Shown here one piece after another: positions 12,013-24,239 of a DNA stretch of 64,000 nucleotides. The notes beneath the pieces are model-generated. The model made no database searches, was not told where the DNA came from, and was given only the letters and a program-made list of their open reading frames with translations. Origin of the DNA: Calliphora vicina (taxonomy: Eukaryota; Arthropoda; Insecta; Diptera; Calliphoridae); assembly GCF_958450345.1 (NCBI RefSeq), contig NC_088780.1, positions 125,936,226-126,000,225 on the forward strand, given 5' to 3'. Each line of letters starts with the position of its first letter. Position 1 is the first letter of the stretch. The translations under genes and the position numbers were made by a program.

Positions 12013-12734
12013 CCTTAGTTTAATTTCACTGAGTACAATATGGCGTATAAGTGATTAAAATCCCTAATAATACCAAATTAATAATCATACGCCACCATGT
12101 CCCAACTCTTAATAAAAGAATAACCTAAATTCTGTAAACTGCCACAATAAACTGTGTAAAGTTTTTCTTTCAACAATTGTAATTATTTTATTGAATACGA
12201 TAAAAAAAATAATAATTCTTATGCACATCTTCTCAAGGATTCAAACAGATTATGTTTTGTAAAGAAAAAAAATATAGATTTCAATAAGATAACTTAAAAA
12301 TAAAAGCTACGATTTTTTTTATACACATTTCTTTAACAAAGAAAATAAAAGAAAAGAAAAGCGACCCAGTTCTATATAAAAGTTCCATAAAAAGAACATT
12401 ATTTACTTTGATTTGTAAGAAAAATAATTTCTTTTAACAAATATAAATTTCTGGTAATCAAAAGGAATGCGATTGAATGCATTGCAGTCTGAGTAAATGC
12501 ATGTAAACTTGTAAAAGGTGAATTTATACAGAAAGATATCGTCACCTTAAATGCAAACGGACATAACTACACTTTTATTGTTTTTACAGGAGAAGCAAAC
12601 AAATCTTTATCAATCAATAATAATAAAGTCAAACGTCCGTTTGAATTTCTTTAATAAACTTTAGTTGTAGATCAAAATTTGCGTGAGCATGTAGTTTGAT
12701 AAAAAGAACCATATTCAATCAAAAACTCGATTTT
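12013..12734. other. Spacer between two hAT copies
   Basis: AT-rich, no gene. It holds simple A-rich runs near 12340. GGTGA(C/A)AATAT-like text occurs on both sides of the following hAT copy, consistent with ordinary flanking DNA. Confidence 0.4.
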
Positions 12735-12742
12735 GAAGTTAC

Positions 12743-14175
12743 TAGGGTATTCATTCGACTAATAATCGTTCGATTAATCGAATAATTTCTTACGAATAAT
12801 TATTCGAACAATTCAAAAATTGCCACTTTCGAATAACGAATAATTCGAACAATTTTATGTAGAATAATCGAATAAAACGAATAAATGTTCATATATGTAT
12901 ATTTAAATTTATTAAATTGCTTAAATAAGTAATAATGACTCACAAAAATTGTATTGTTTCTGAAATTCGACAAATAACTAAAGACAAATGGACTTACGAT
13001 CACTGTAGATTAGTGTTCCGATAACTCCGTCTATAAATATATAAATATTCCTGCAAGAAGTTACAATTCTAAAAAAAATCTTTCAAAATTTTTAACTTAG
13101 AACTTGAACCAATGAAAATGAAAGGTACGGAATAAAATATTTGTTATTTATCTATCGAAATATTAGAAGAATCGCAATTAATAATCAAAATTTTAACTTA
13201 GATTAAAGTGGAGTTGAATGTGATGGAGAATGTGATTTTGAAACGGTCGTCGAAAGTGATATTGAGGATAACATTTATAATGATTACATTATCTGATCTT
13301 AAAATATATGTATTGAAGTGATGTTATTAACCGCGTACGTAAGTGTTGCAAAATATTTAAGAAATCGAATGTTAAACGCAAATATTGCAAACTAACGTTT
13401 TGTTGCAAGAAAATCATGGAGTTAGTCTTATACATGATTTTGAACATCGTTGAACAGCTTTGTCTAATATGGTATTAAACTTTTTGTGTATTTGTAAATG
13501 CTTCAATCATGCACTGCCTGACTTCAAATTAGCTACGTTCACTGACAATGATATCAAACTTTGGACAGATTCCCTTTATTGTGTAATTCCCCAAGACCAC
13601 TTTATTAAGCAAAAATTCGGCAACGTTGATAGAGCTTGATGTATAATACAATTTGTTATAAATAGTTTAGAAAAAGTGAATAATTAATTTACTAAAGAAT
13701 TAGTTACTCAATTTAAAACCCGAATTAATGAACGACATAAAAAGTTCTTAATACGTTTATATTGTATTTGAATTCAAGATCATGTCCAACTAGATCAAAT
13801 TGTTTAAAGCATAGCTCCAAAACGGAAACTAAAGGGTTTGCTAGTCAATTGTTTTGCAGATTGTTCGGGAGTTAAGCTGATCAGAATATTTCTGTTGAAA
13901 ATTTAAAGATGGACTTTCATTTCGAATATTTTTTAACATTATCAATACTTGAATTGTTAACTTTAACGTTATTTTTTGTTTTTCTTTAACAATAAAATAT
14001 TAAAAAAACCGACATCAAAACGTCATTCTTTACTTTTTTAAAAAAAAATTAAATTATTCGAATAATTCGATTAATTTTATACATGTGATCGAATTATTCG
14101 AACAAGTTAAAATCTCTTATTCGAATTATTCGTTTTATTCGAACAAGAGAAAAATCGAATAATTCGAATACCCTG
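12743..14175 (+). mobile_element. Non-autonomous hAT element, copy 2
   Basis: Ends are TAGGGTATTC and GAATACCCTG (last base changed). The flanks GAAGTTAC (12735-12742) and GTAGTTAC (14176-14183) are an 8-bp target duplication with one mismatch. Interior codons at about 13330-13640 resemble a hAT transposase: a VNRVRKCCKIF-like stretch, then DFEHR with a stop where Trp is expected, then LPDFKLATFTDNDIKLWTDS. Stops and shifts interrupt it throughout. At 1,433 bp it is the longest uninterrupted member here and the best internal reference for the family. Confidence 0.87.
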
Positions 14176-14183
14176 GTAGTTAC

Positions 14184-15365
14184 GTCCGTTTGCATTTAAG
14201 GTGACAATATAGAGGTATTGTAGTTTGTGTGTGTGCGTCCGTATTTACAGGTGTGTAATATGTTAATGCACTACATTTTAATAATAGACGTTTTGTGTTA
14301 ACAAAACGTATAAAAGCATAAAAAAAAAGTTTTTGAATTTTTATTTTTTTTTTTATCATTTTTTTACTAACTGCTTATGAATTTGTATGTATGCAGGTGT
14401 TTGTACCTAAATATTCATGTATATGTAGTATCTGCTATTTATTTTATGAAGAACTATATGAAGTCAACTTCATCTAATTACATTTTGTGTCAAAGGCATC
14501 ATTTAAAAAATCCTTAACGTGAAGATGTCCTTTTTACACAAATTATACCAAAAAGAGCAGAGTATAAAGAACTCCTTGTCATACAAAGACATTATGTGAG
14601 TGGAGTTTCGTGTGAATAGAAAATTTTAGTAATAAGATTTTAGTTTTTAATTAGCTGTTTAATGGACGTAAGGCACATTTGAGCCTTTTTAATAAAATAA
14701 TTTAACAGTTTATATATATTTTTTTTAAATTTAATTTAATAAATAAATTTTGGTCCAAAAAAATCTTCGAAACAAATAAGAATATAAATAACATAAAGTG
14801 TATTTCACTGTTATTAAAACCATAGACCCATGGCAACTTTTGGAATTGCAAAAATTTATGTCGTTTAAATAAAGTTATACATTTTATTGGTAATTTTTTA
14901 AGAATTTCTTATCATGGATAATAATTAGGTTATTATAAGGAGCACAAAAAGAGACCAAAATAGTTAAATTCGGGAATAAATGATTGATTTTAATTCAAAG
15001 AGTTGATAAAAAATACTAACCTAAATATATATGTATGTATATTGTCACGTTTGTACCTTTTAAAAACGGTGGTTTATTTCCTCTGAATAATGGGATACTT
15101 TTAAAATGCAAATAATTTATTTATATCTTAAAATTTTCAAAACAATGAATTTACACTTAGATAACACACTTTAAAAACTTACTGATAATACAGTTTTATG
15201 TTAAATCAAGCAGTGTTTACGATCTACTGCCTTACCTAAATCAAAGCGTCGATTGTTGCGTTTTTCTGCCGTTTTCTGTCGATTGTTGCGTTTTCTGTTT
15301 CTATATCTAAAAAATGTCATGATAAACCTCAAAATTGCTGTCAATATAAAAAAAAATTAAGAAGC
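14184..15365. other. AT-rich DNA, no gene seen
   Basis: Long T and A runs and a short direct repeat, CGATTGTTGCGTTTTCTG, near 15250-15290. No exon, RNA gene or element end was recognised. Confidence 0.45.
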
Positions 15366-15373
15366 ATACCTAA

Positions 15374-16297
15374 TAGGGTATTCATTCGACTAATGATCGT
15401 TCAATTAATCGAATAATTTCTTACGAATAATTAATCGAACAATTCAAAAATGGCCATTTTCGAATAACGAATAATTCGAACAATTTTATGTAGAATAATC
15501 GAATAAAACGAATAAATGTTCATATATATTTAAATTAAATGAGTAATAATGACTCACAAAAATTTTATTGTTTCTGAAATTCGACAAATAACTAAAGACA
15601 AAGGGACTCGATCACTGTAGATGAATGTTCCGATAGCTTCTTCTATAAATATACATATAAATATTACTGCAAGAAGTTACAATTCTAAAAACAAATCTTT
15701 CAAAATTTTTACCTTAGGACTTGAACCAATGAAAATAAAAGGTACGGAATAAAATATTTGTTATTTAGCTGGCGAAATATTAGAAGAATCGCAATTAATA
15801 ATCAAAATATTAACTTAGATTAAAGGTGAGTTGAATGTGATAGAGAATGTGATTTTGAAACGGTCGTCGAAAGTGATATTGAGGATGACATTTATAATGA
15901 TTACATTGAAATAGATGAAGGCCATTATCTTAAAATATGTGTATATAAGTGATGTTATTAACCGGGTACGTAAATGTTGCAAAATATTTCATAAATCGAA
16001 TGATGCACACAAATATTGCAAACTAAAGTTTTGTTGCAAGAAAAGCATGGAGTTCGTCTTATACATGATTTTGAACATCGTTGAAAATCTTTGTCTAACA
16101 TGGTAATAAACTTTTAAAAATAAAATATTAAAAAACAGACATCAAAACTTCATTCTTTACTTTTTAAAAATTAAATTATTCGAATAATTCGATTAATTTT
16201 AAACGAGTGATCGAATTATTCGAACAAGTTAAAATCTCTTATTCGAATTATTCGTTTTATTCGAACAAGAGAAAAATCGAATAATTCGAATACCCTA
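15374..16297 (+). mobile_element. Non-autonomous hAT element, copy 3 (internally deleted)
   Basis: Perfect TAGGGTATTC and GAATACCCTA ends are flanked by the perfect 8-bp duplication ATACCTAA at 15366-15373 and 16298-16305. At 924 bp it lacks the part of the interior after the ATGGTAATAAACTTTT block (about 16098) that copy 2 retains. Subterminal TTCGAATAATTCGA arrays are kept at both ends, as expected if they are transposase binding sites. Confidence 0.88.
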
Positions 16298-16305
16298 ATA
16301 CCTAA

Positions 16306-16385
16306 GTATCAAGGACCCAGAATATATGTACTTTTGTGGGTCTGCGATGAATATTTTGATGTGTTACAAATAGAATGACAAAATC
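16306..16385 (+). repeat. Mini-me-like repeat fragment
   Basis: AAGGACCCAGAATATATGTA followed by a GTGGGTCTGCGATGAA-like block and ACAAATAGAATGACAAA matches the terminal third of the repeat at 9113-9727. Confidence 0.6.
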
Positions 16386-17274
16386 ACTCAATTTCAAAAA
16401 TCAAATGATGCAGTTTTGTAGAAAAATGTTTAAAGATGAAATGCGCACTTATAGTTTTAAGAAAAATTGTATTTTATTTTTAAAAAATTTACGTAAAGTC
16501 CATGCAAGTGTGTTAAGCAAAAATTTACTTATGTTTTCACGCAATTCAATTCTTTATATATGAATAATTTTCCGAATAATACCATTCACCTTTAACATAT
16601 TTTAAAAATATAGCATTAATTAAAAAATTATGGGGATATCATAAACCGTTAAGAAGATAAGCCCAAATCTATAAGCCTCTAAAAATTATTTTATTTTTGA
16701 TTTTCCATGGAAAAAAAAATAGTGTAGCCACACTTTCCCCCAAACTGTTGTTTTAATAAAATGAAAGGTGGGACTGTCTTGTTTCGATTAAAATCAAAAT
16801 TAGTTCTCGGAAGTTTTCGGAACAGGATGAAAACTTGTCGAATGCTAAACGAAATATCAAAAAAATTCTTATCTATGTATGGGTTTCATGGGAGATGGGC
16901 GTGTCATGGGAGGTGGGCGTGTCATGGGAGGTGGGCGTGTCTGATTTTATTGAAACTCGGCATGCGTTTTTCTCTTCTTTTGTTTCAGAAAATATATGTA
17001 CCAAATTTCTGGACTTTTTCTTGGAAAATCGTTTTAGATTGCATGGGCGGTATGTGGTGGGCGTGGCATTCGTTCTATATTTTGTTTCAGAAAATGTATG
17101 TAACAAATTTCTAGACTTTTGCTTGGATAGGACAAATTTTATGCGAAAAAATCGATTTGGTTTGTATGGGCAGTGGGCGTGGGCGATTTTGATAAAATTT
17201 CATGTTTTTCTTAATTTAGTCCATATAATTCTCGGCTGCCAAATTTCAATGTTCTATGTATGAGCATCGCTATG
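16386..17274. repeat. Unclassified repeat with an 18-bp minisatellite and GGGCGTG blocks
   Basis: At 16887-16940 an 18-bp unit, CATGGGAGGTGGGCGTGT, is repeated three times (the first copy has one change). Further right, a longer unit containing TTTGTTTCAGAAAATATATG, then ACAAATTTCT and GTGGGCGTGG, occurs twice (16979 and 17081). GGGCGTGG motifs recur in insect Helitron-type repeats, so that is the likely class, but no terminus was identified. The open frames of 117 and 142 codons on plus and 77 on minus exist only because 18 is divisible by three. Confidence 0.55.
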
Positions 17275-17470
17275 AGCCACACAGCTCTTGCCACATTGGA
17301 AATTCGGCATGAGCGATTTTAGGTCATGGTCATCTCACTGGGAGGTGATGTGAACTGGACACCAAGATCGTGCGACTTGACCCGTCAGACTTTTACTTGT
17401 TGGGTTTTCTTAAGTCGCAGGTCTACATAACCCAACAACGGTTAAATTCAGCTGATAGGAGCCTAATATG
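17275..17470 (+). pseudogene. Probable mariner-like transposase C-terminal scrap
   Basis: A short frame near 17370-17460 reads LDPSDFYLLGFLKSQVYIT, resembling the 'DLTP.DFFLWG.LKS.VY' region downstream of the catalytic core in mariner-type transposases. Frame changes occur on both sides and nothing else of the element is recognisable. Confidence 0.4.
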
Positions 17471-17569
17471 AACATTGTATATTTGCTGAGGTGCCTAGGT
17501 ATCAGCAAAGTAGCATACAGCAAACCAGAATGAATTTTAATGGGTTAAGAAAAAGTTTGTTTGTCTTCA

Positions 17570-18160
17570 AAAAGGATTGAGTTGTAGAAATTACAATTAT
17601 ATTGAAAATGGTTCAAATACCCACCTTAAAGTATACCAATCTGCTCAGAATCACTTTCTGAGTCGATTAAGCGATGGCAGTCCATGTAAACCTTGTAATC
17701 AAACTACAGGTCGCAATTTCATGTCGCGTACAAGCTTTTCTATTGTCCCAAGGACGGAGCCTATTGAATTTGGTTAGAATCGGTCCATTATTTCTCCTAT
17801 ACTGCCAATAATTAAGCTCTCATAAATATCTTATTTATACAGATATCCAACCCAAATTCAGCACGAATAAGTTTTATATAAGCCGAACTAGCATCACCAA
17901 ATTTTGTGATGTAATAAATCTCTTAAAAATGTTGGTATTCGAATAAAATTTTACACAAATAAGTTGAATATATACAGAAGTCATTTCACTAAATTTTGTA
18001 AAGATCGGTCCATAATTAGTCATAGCTCCCATAAGGTCCACTTCCGAAAATCACTTTATCGAGCATAAATATCTTAAAAATGTTGGTATTCAGATAAATT
18101 TGAATACAAATAAGTTTCATATCAAAGGAAAACTGTTTAGAATCATATACTATGTGTAGG
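17570..18160. repeat. Dispersed repeat with two ~150-170-bp subunits
   Basis: Blocks such as TTAAAAATGTTGGTATTC, then ACACAAATAAGTT and GATCGGTCCATAATTAGTC recur around 17780-18110 with a spacing of about 150-170 bases. This is non-coding dispersed DNA; the family is not assigned. Confidence 0.5.
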
Positions 18161-19479
18161 GCTTGACCGACTATACTTTCTAACTTGTTTATAATTAAAT
18201 AATGATAAAATCTGAAAAGAACCACAACAGTTTCCGATTGATATGAAAATCCCCCTACAAATGCAGGTGCAAGAAGGTATTCAACTATAACCTGCACAAC
18301 AACAGCAGCAACAACAGAAAATCCAAAAGCAACAAAGGATGATGAAAATAAGAACCAGAAACAACAACAATAAAACAACTAACAACAATATGAATATAAA
18401 CACCATTTATGAAAGACCATCATCATCAGTTGCTGGTAAAAGAAATGAGCAACATGTAGAGCGGCCATTGAACTGTATGTATGAATAAAGGTGTGTGAGT
18501 GTGTGTGTGTATTGTTGCAAGGAATAATTGTTACTGTGTGTGTTTTATATAAAACGAAGGATATACTTATGTGCTGGTATGTGTGTTGATATGCAATTTA
18601 TATTGTTGCTACTTCTGCTGCTACTTCATCGTCTTATGTTGTTTGCTTTTGCAGAATGCTGACGCTTATGCTTATGCTGCTGCTCCAGCAACAATAACAG
18701 CTTTTGATTTACGTTGAAGTTGTTTTAATGTTGTGCCAGTATTTATTCCTGTTTATTTTTTGCTCATTGTTGTTGCTGTGTGTTCTTATTTCGGCTTTTG
18801 TTATTGTTGCATACATTTCTACATCCTTTTCCATTCTAAGGAAACCAAAGTATTGACAGGAAAATTTTGTTGCAACAGCTAAAGAAGCAGGTCCACATTT
18901 CTATAAAAATTTTTTGTTTGTTTGTGTGTTATTGTTGTTAATACGAGCTGGAGTTTTAAGTGGTGGTGGCGATGGCAATGGAGATGGTGGCATGTTACAA
19001 TAAATGTATTGTGTTGTTGTGGGTTTTTTTAAAGTATTTTTGTTGCTTTTTCACATTTGTTGCTGCAGTTGTTTGTTTATTTGCTGCTCTAGATGCCTGC
19101 AGCAGTTGTATGCATTCAATTTACTTGACGTATGTTTGTTGAGTATTTCCTTAAACTTCCTTTTTATGCATTGACGAGAACGTTGATGAAAACGTTTAGG
19201 TATGATTTTATATTTGATTTAGAAGTGTGTAAATATACATACATTCATATGTATGTACATATGTACTTACAGTATATAAAAATAAGTTTGTTTTATTGAT
19301 CCAATATTTTATTGTTTTTTTGGAAACTCAACCAGGATGAAATCTGACATAAATTACATTTTAAAAAGTAATATTTTTTTTGTAATTTATTATTTGTGGT
19401 TGAATTTAGTTATAGATGTGTTGTGTGGACAAAATTGAAAGGAAAAAATCTTTGTTTTCGCGTCAAAATAAATGTTTTA
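18161..19479. other. CAA/TTG-rich low-complexity DNA
   Basis: CAACAACAGCAGCAACAAC at about 18296, TTGTTGCTG-type blocks from 18590 to 19130 and a (GT)n tract near 18493. Open frames here (minus 18016-18378, plus 18960-19142) translate to low-complexity C/V/A/F-rich strings with no domain. It could be intronic or regulatory DNA of a gene lying outside the window, but nothing proves this. Confidence 0.35.
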
Positions 19480-20512
19480 ACACAAAAATTGTATGTCTTG
19501 AGTTACAAAATATTTAATTTGATAGATAGACCACTCGCATCTCACTAAGAAACCAAAAAGCTCATAAAGGAAAGGACCTAAGCTTTCATTTGAGTAAAAA
19601 AAATTTGAGAAAAAAAGTCAATAAAATTTTTGATTTTGCAAAAAAAAGGTCAAAAATTGCATGTTTTGAGTTACAAAACATTTTTTTTAATAGATATCGA
19701 ACTCGCATCCCACTAAGCGACCAAATAGATCTTCAAGGAAAATGTCTAAGCTTTATTTTTAAAAAAGGGCCCATTTTGAAAAAATAGTCAAAAAAGTTTT
19801 TGATATCGGAAAAAAATATTAAAAATTTTTTATTTTCGAAAGATTGAAGAAATAGCTATCTAAACTATTTGGGAAACATTTTGCTAAGAACAATAGGTAA
19901 TAAGTTACATGGATGAGAAAAAACATCTGTTTTTGGCCAAAATGTCAAATTTTTACCCCCTCTAACTCCGAGAGTTCTTAACCGATCTTGTTGAAAAATT
20001 GTGTCTGAATTACTATCCAATAGGTCTAACCTTCATCTCGATAGGAAGACATCGATTTTAAAAGTGTGTTCACTTGTCGTGAAATCTCCCATATATAAAC
20101 CACTGAATTGCGTGAAAATATAAGTAAATTTTTGCATGGATTTACTTAAATTTTTTAAAAATAAAATACAATTTTTCTTAAAACTTATATAAAAACTCAA
20201 AAACCAAATTCCCTAATAACTTGGACAATAAGCGTTTAAACAAGAAAAGGACCTCGATCTGTAATAATTTTTAGTTTTTTGACAACGGACTTAGGTTCTT
20301 CATCTCTCATTAACGCTTCTATGTATATTTTATTCTATGACCATAAGATTCATTGTACATATTTTAAAATCAAATCTAAATCAAACATAACCCAAATCTA
20401 TATGAATAAAAATGATCATTTAACAATACATTTTTTTCTCTTAACTATGTTTACCCATTTCAAACCGCTTCTCATAAATTCACAACAGGACAACGTCTGT
20501 CGGGTCAGCTAG
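19480..20512 (+). mobile_element. Helitron-like element, 3' end and internal repeats
   Basis: It ends at 20500-20512 with CGGGTCAG and CTAG, followed by T, the canonical Helitron 3' terminus. Inside are two to three ~155-bp repeat units (ACTCGCATC(T/C)CACTAAG at 19534 and 19691). At about 20165-20275 there is one degenerate unit of the 113-bp satellite monomer, in reverse complement of the plus-strand array at 1990-5152. The 5' end was not identified, so the start is approximate. Confidence 0.6.
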
Positions 20513-21560
20513 TCCTGAATAAATACATAATATGTTTTCCGAAAGTTTAACACAATCCTGTGTGCGAAAGTTTATAATAAATCAAATATGCATTTGAAAT
20601 AAAGCTAAATTGTAAACCAGAATATTAAACACTCACTCAAACAACAAATTAAACTACAATAATTATTATTAGCTACAAAACCATAACTATTTGAATTGTA
20701 TTAAAATGTTATACTCACTCACATTAAATATTATGATTATTAAATTATTACACGCACAGCGCTGAATGTCCTTTCGCTCTCTATCTCTCACTCTTTCTAT
20801 ATCCGTTCCAGTTGCCGTTTATAATATGAAATATTTTTTTATATATTTATACACACGCACACCCCGAATCACGTTCGATATAAATTGGCGCGAGTCCTTG
20901 AAATTAAACCACCAAAATATTGTATGTATTAATGAAGAAACAAGCTGATGAACACGATGACGACCACGACCACAATGATGCAGAGAGTCAGGTGAAATAT
21001 TTGAAGGCTCCTTGGGTTACTTTGGGGTTTTCTTTAAGAGAAATATGGTGGGTTTGGTTGATTTCTTTGGTTACACTGAAACAATGTTAATGAAAAACAA
21101 TATTTTACTATGTATGTTTATAAATATTAAATTTAATTTTGTTTTTTTCTTATTTAATTTTTTTAGTAAATCATAGCACGTCACAATTTATTTTTAGTAC
21201 AATGAAAAAAGGCAACTTTTATATGTCCTTTTTTATTATTTTTATTTTTAAAATGTGTGTCGGTGTTAAAAGAATTTATAGTATTTTGTTACTTAAATAT
21301 TTATATACATTTGGTCAATTCACAATGTCTCTTATCATGTCATATTGTCATAATGTCCTAATATTTCACAATGGTTTTTATTGCTTTTCAGGTTGTCCCG
21401 GAAACTACTACTATAATTCAATGATGAAATTAAATGAAAATTAAAACCAAAATATTGAAAATTAGAGAATATTGAGAAAACAAACCCCTGACTCTAATCA
21501 ATGGAGGGTTCAATTGACAATTTACTGTCGCTTTGTTATTTATTAGGGGGTCAATTAACA
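20513..21560. other. Intergenic DNA with a candidate promoter and first exon
   Basis: Mostly AT-rich. One section is less so: 20761-21000 contains a CTCTCTATCTCTCACTCT tract (GAGA-factor-like), a TATAAA at 20879-20884 and, further on, ATG at 20948 with an open stretch to a possible donor CAG/GTGAAA at 20991/20992. No downstream exon was found and the encoded peptide is not recognisable, so a gene is not called. Confidence 0.25.
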
Positions 21561-21609
21561 CCTTTGTCTTACTTTTCTGAATTAGTTACACTTTGACACT
21601 TTACTGTTC

Positions 21610-23010
21610 CTTTACGTAGCGGAGTGTGGACGATTATTATGAATTTGTATTTGCCTTTTCGGGATATCTGTTTAATCGGTCCCAAGAAGGGGTCCTAAAC
21701 GGGAATAATTGTTCGGCATTATTTTTTTTTAAATTTCCAGGAAAATTATTTCCGTACATAAAAAAAGAGATTTGTTGGCAATCGAATGATTCGTTTATAT
21801 TCATAGATTTTATTGATTTTATGATGAACAATCTACTCAGCGACCGAAAGTATAGCTTTCGTAGAGGACGGCTCTACGGGAGACTTGAGTGTTATAGATG
21901 GGAACTCATCAAACGAGTTCAAGATAAATTCAGGGGTACCACAAGGCTCCGTTCTTTCTCCTACTATATTTCATATTTTTCTAAACGACCTCTACGTCGA
22001 ATTTGCAACCCTATCTATTCTATTGCAGATGACAGCAACATTTGCCATTCATATTCATTCAGTTATAAACCAAGCCTGTCGGAACCATGAAGGATTCTCT
22101 TAATCGGGACCTTGTGACAATCTCTGAATTGGGTCGGGCAAATAGAGTCGCTTTCAACGCTCGCAAGACTCAGTCGTTTTGACACAAAAACGAACGACAA
22201 CCTATGTTGCTTCATCTGTATTTATGGATGGTGTAAATATTGTGCAATCGGACGCTCTTGATGTTTTGGGCATGTCGAAAGGTTTTCTGAAGCGGTGTAG
22301 GAATTACTTCACTCCATTTGATCTCCTCAATAATTATGGGTGTGTTCGTAAATGCAGTAAATTTGTGCATCACTGATGCCACGACCTGCAAACTTTTGCA
22401 ACATATAACTTAATGATGCATTGGTTGCACAAATTTGCGGCATCACTGCCAACAATTTGCATTAAAAAACGTTTGACGTAATGCAATAATCGCAAATATG
22501 CTTTTTCGAACGCTAAACTTTTAATTTGCTGCAGTGATGCAATCATACTGAATTTACGAACACACCCTACACCACCTATATCCGACCGAAAATGGAATAC
22601 AACACCCATGTATGAACCGGTGCTTCAAATTCTATTTTGGAGGTGAAGGTGATTATTGGTGACCTCTATTGATTCGCTGGAGCACCGACGCAATGTGTTC
22701 TGCGTTTCACTGTTCTATCGATACTACAATGGAATGTGTTCTGAGGGAACTTGTTTCTGATACTCGCAGATTTTTACGTAATACACGTTTTTCATCAAGA
22801 ACACATCTCTTTGTGGTCGATTGGCCAGTGGACCGTACAACACACTACAGGGAAAATTCATTCTTTAGCCGTACTGTCCGTAAGTGGAACAAACTTCCCG
22901 CTGAAGTCTCCCTGTCATTTTCGGAATGTCGAAAAGTTCAAATCGAATGTCCACAAACACTACTCCCTCTTTCCTGCCTCCCATAACCTATTTTCCTAGT
23001 TCCAACATAA
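21610..23010 (+). pseudogene. Decayed non-LTR retrotransposon (reverse transcriptase remnants)
   Basis: Frame-shifted pieces of a jockey/CR1-type reverse transcriptase: SGVPQGSVLSPTIFHIFLND near 21940-22000, then an NPIYSIADDSN block in another frame (the catalytic [YF]xDD region, here ADD), a NRDLVTISELGRANRVAFNA block (22100-22160), and a C-terminal THYRENSFFSRTVRKWNKLP block at 22835-22900. Frameshifts and stops are frequent, so it is inactive. It is split by a MITE at 22338-22567. The 5' half (endonuclease) is missing or unrecognisable. Confidence 0.8.
22338..22567. mobile_element. MITE nested in the LINE remnant
   Basis: GGGTGTGTTCGTAAAT at the left end and its exact reverse complement ATTTACGAACACACCC at the right end bound 230 bp of non-coding DNA. 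Removing it brings LINE codons before (FTPFDLLNN) and after (YTTYIRPKMEYN) close together, confirming a secondary insertion. A TA occurs at both junctions, but the duplication length is uncertain. Confidence 0.8.
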
Positions 23011-23283
23011 TGCTTTTCATGAGTAGGGGTCATTCCCTGAGTGCAATAAAAAGAAAAAAAATCCCGGTAATGAAAAGTTTTTTTTAAGAACGGGAAATTA
23101 GGAACCCTAGCCATAAATCGGTAATTTATACTGAATCATTTGATACGAAATAAATTCGGTTATCTACGAAAACTATTCTATCTGCGTTACAAAAGCAGAA
23201 AAATCTTTATTTAAAATAGGAAATAAATTGAAATTTGAATTTCTTAAAATAATTTTTGAGATGGTTTATTTTAAAACTTCTAA

Positions 23284-23814
23284 GGGCACTGCTACACGTT
23301 CAATATATATTGTGATATTTGGATCGCGATCCATTGTAATAGATCACGCAAAATTAGGTTATTCTGCGATTTGATTCGCGATCCATCAATACTGCATGCT
23401 ACACGTTCAATAAATATCGCGATACTGGATCGCGGTCAATATATATTGAACGTGTAGCAGTGCCCTAAGGCTATCTATTTAAATTTGTTTATATACATTC
23501 TCTTTCGAAACGAATTACGCATTTTTTTCTTTTGAATAGCCTTAAAAATCGGTTAAAATACGAGTTTTATGAAAGCAAAGTTGTAACTATTTTAAAAAAG
23601 ATTTCATCTCACGAAGCAAAAACTTTAAAATTAGATTCAAATCGGTTTTTAAAAAATGATATTATGTACTTAGTCTGCTTTTATTTATTGAACGTGTAGC
23701 ATGCAATATTGATGGATCGCGATCCAAATCGCAGAATAACCAAATTTTGCGTGATCCATTACAATGGATCGCGATGCAAATATCACAATATATATTGAAC
23801 GTGTAGCAGTGCCC
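23284..23814. mobile_element. Foldback element with ~135-bp arms
   Basis: The left arm starts GGGCACTGCTACACGTTCAA and contains GGATCGCGATCCATTG. The right arm (23680-23814) is its reverse complement with few changes. A third terminus in the right-hand orientation occurs at 23440-23465, and a fourth partial left-hand copy starts at 23818, so the locus is an overlapped or rearranged cluster. A 70-bp piece of the same family lies inside the piggyBac remnant near 30030-30104. No ORF. Confidence 0.75.
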
Positions 23815-24239
23815 TTAGGGTACTGCTACACGTTCCATCAATGCTACACGTTCAATAAATATCGCGAACACCCGCTGTTAATAACATGAAACTATAAGTG
23901 CATTTTAAATTCTCCAGTTATTTTTTAAAAATACAGGTAAATTTTTTCTATTGTCCAGTTATTTGACTTTTGTTATCTGAAAACGGACCTCTAAATCTTT
24001 GAAAATGTTTACTGATTTTCAGGAATTGAATGAACACTAGTCCCAAGTTATTTATGGTAGGATCAATTATCGTCTTTTGCAATGTATGGGCCAGTTAGAA
24101 AATAAGTAAGCGTTTTTTAGGAACTAGTTCTATGAAACATGTGATACATTTGTTCTAAGCTAGTTCTATAGAGTCCATATTATTGGGTGTATGACTTAAA
24201 ATGTGTGTTTTGTTTTTAATAATACATATCTGTCATTTA

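Noticed and set aside
11778..13003. Open frames at 11778-11996 (plus) and 12800-13003 (minus)
   Set aside because: They are the same subterminal region of two hAT copies in opposite orientation, AT-driven and without a domain.
16761..17263. Open frames of 117 and 142 codons (plus) and 77 codons (minus)
   Set aside because: They exist because an 18-bp tandem unit keeps every frame open. The translations are repeats of the unit with no domain.
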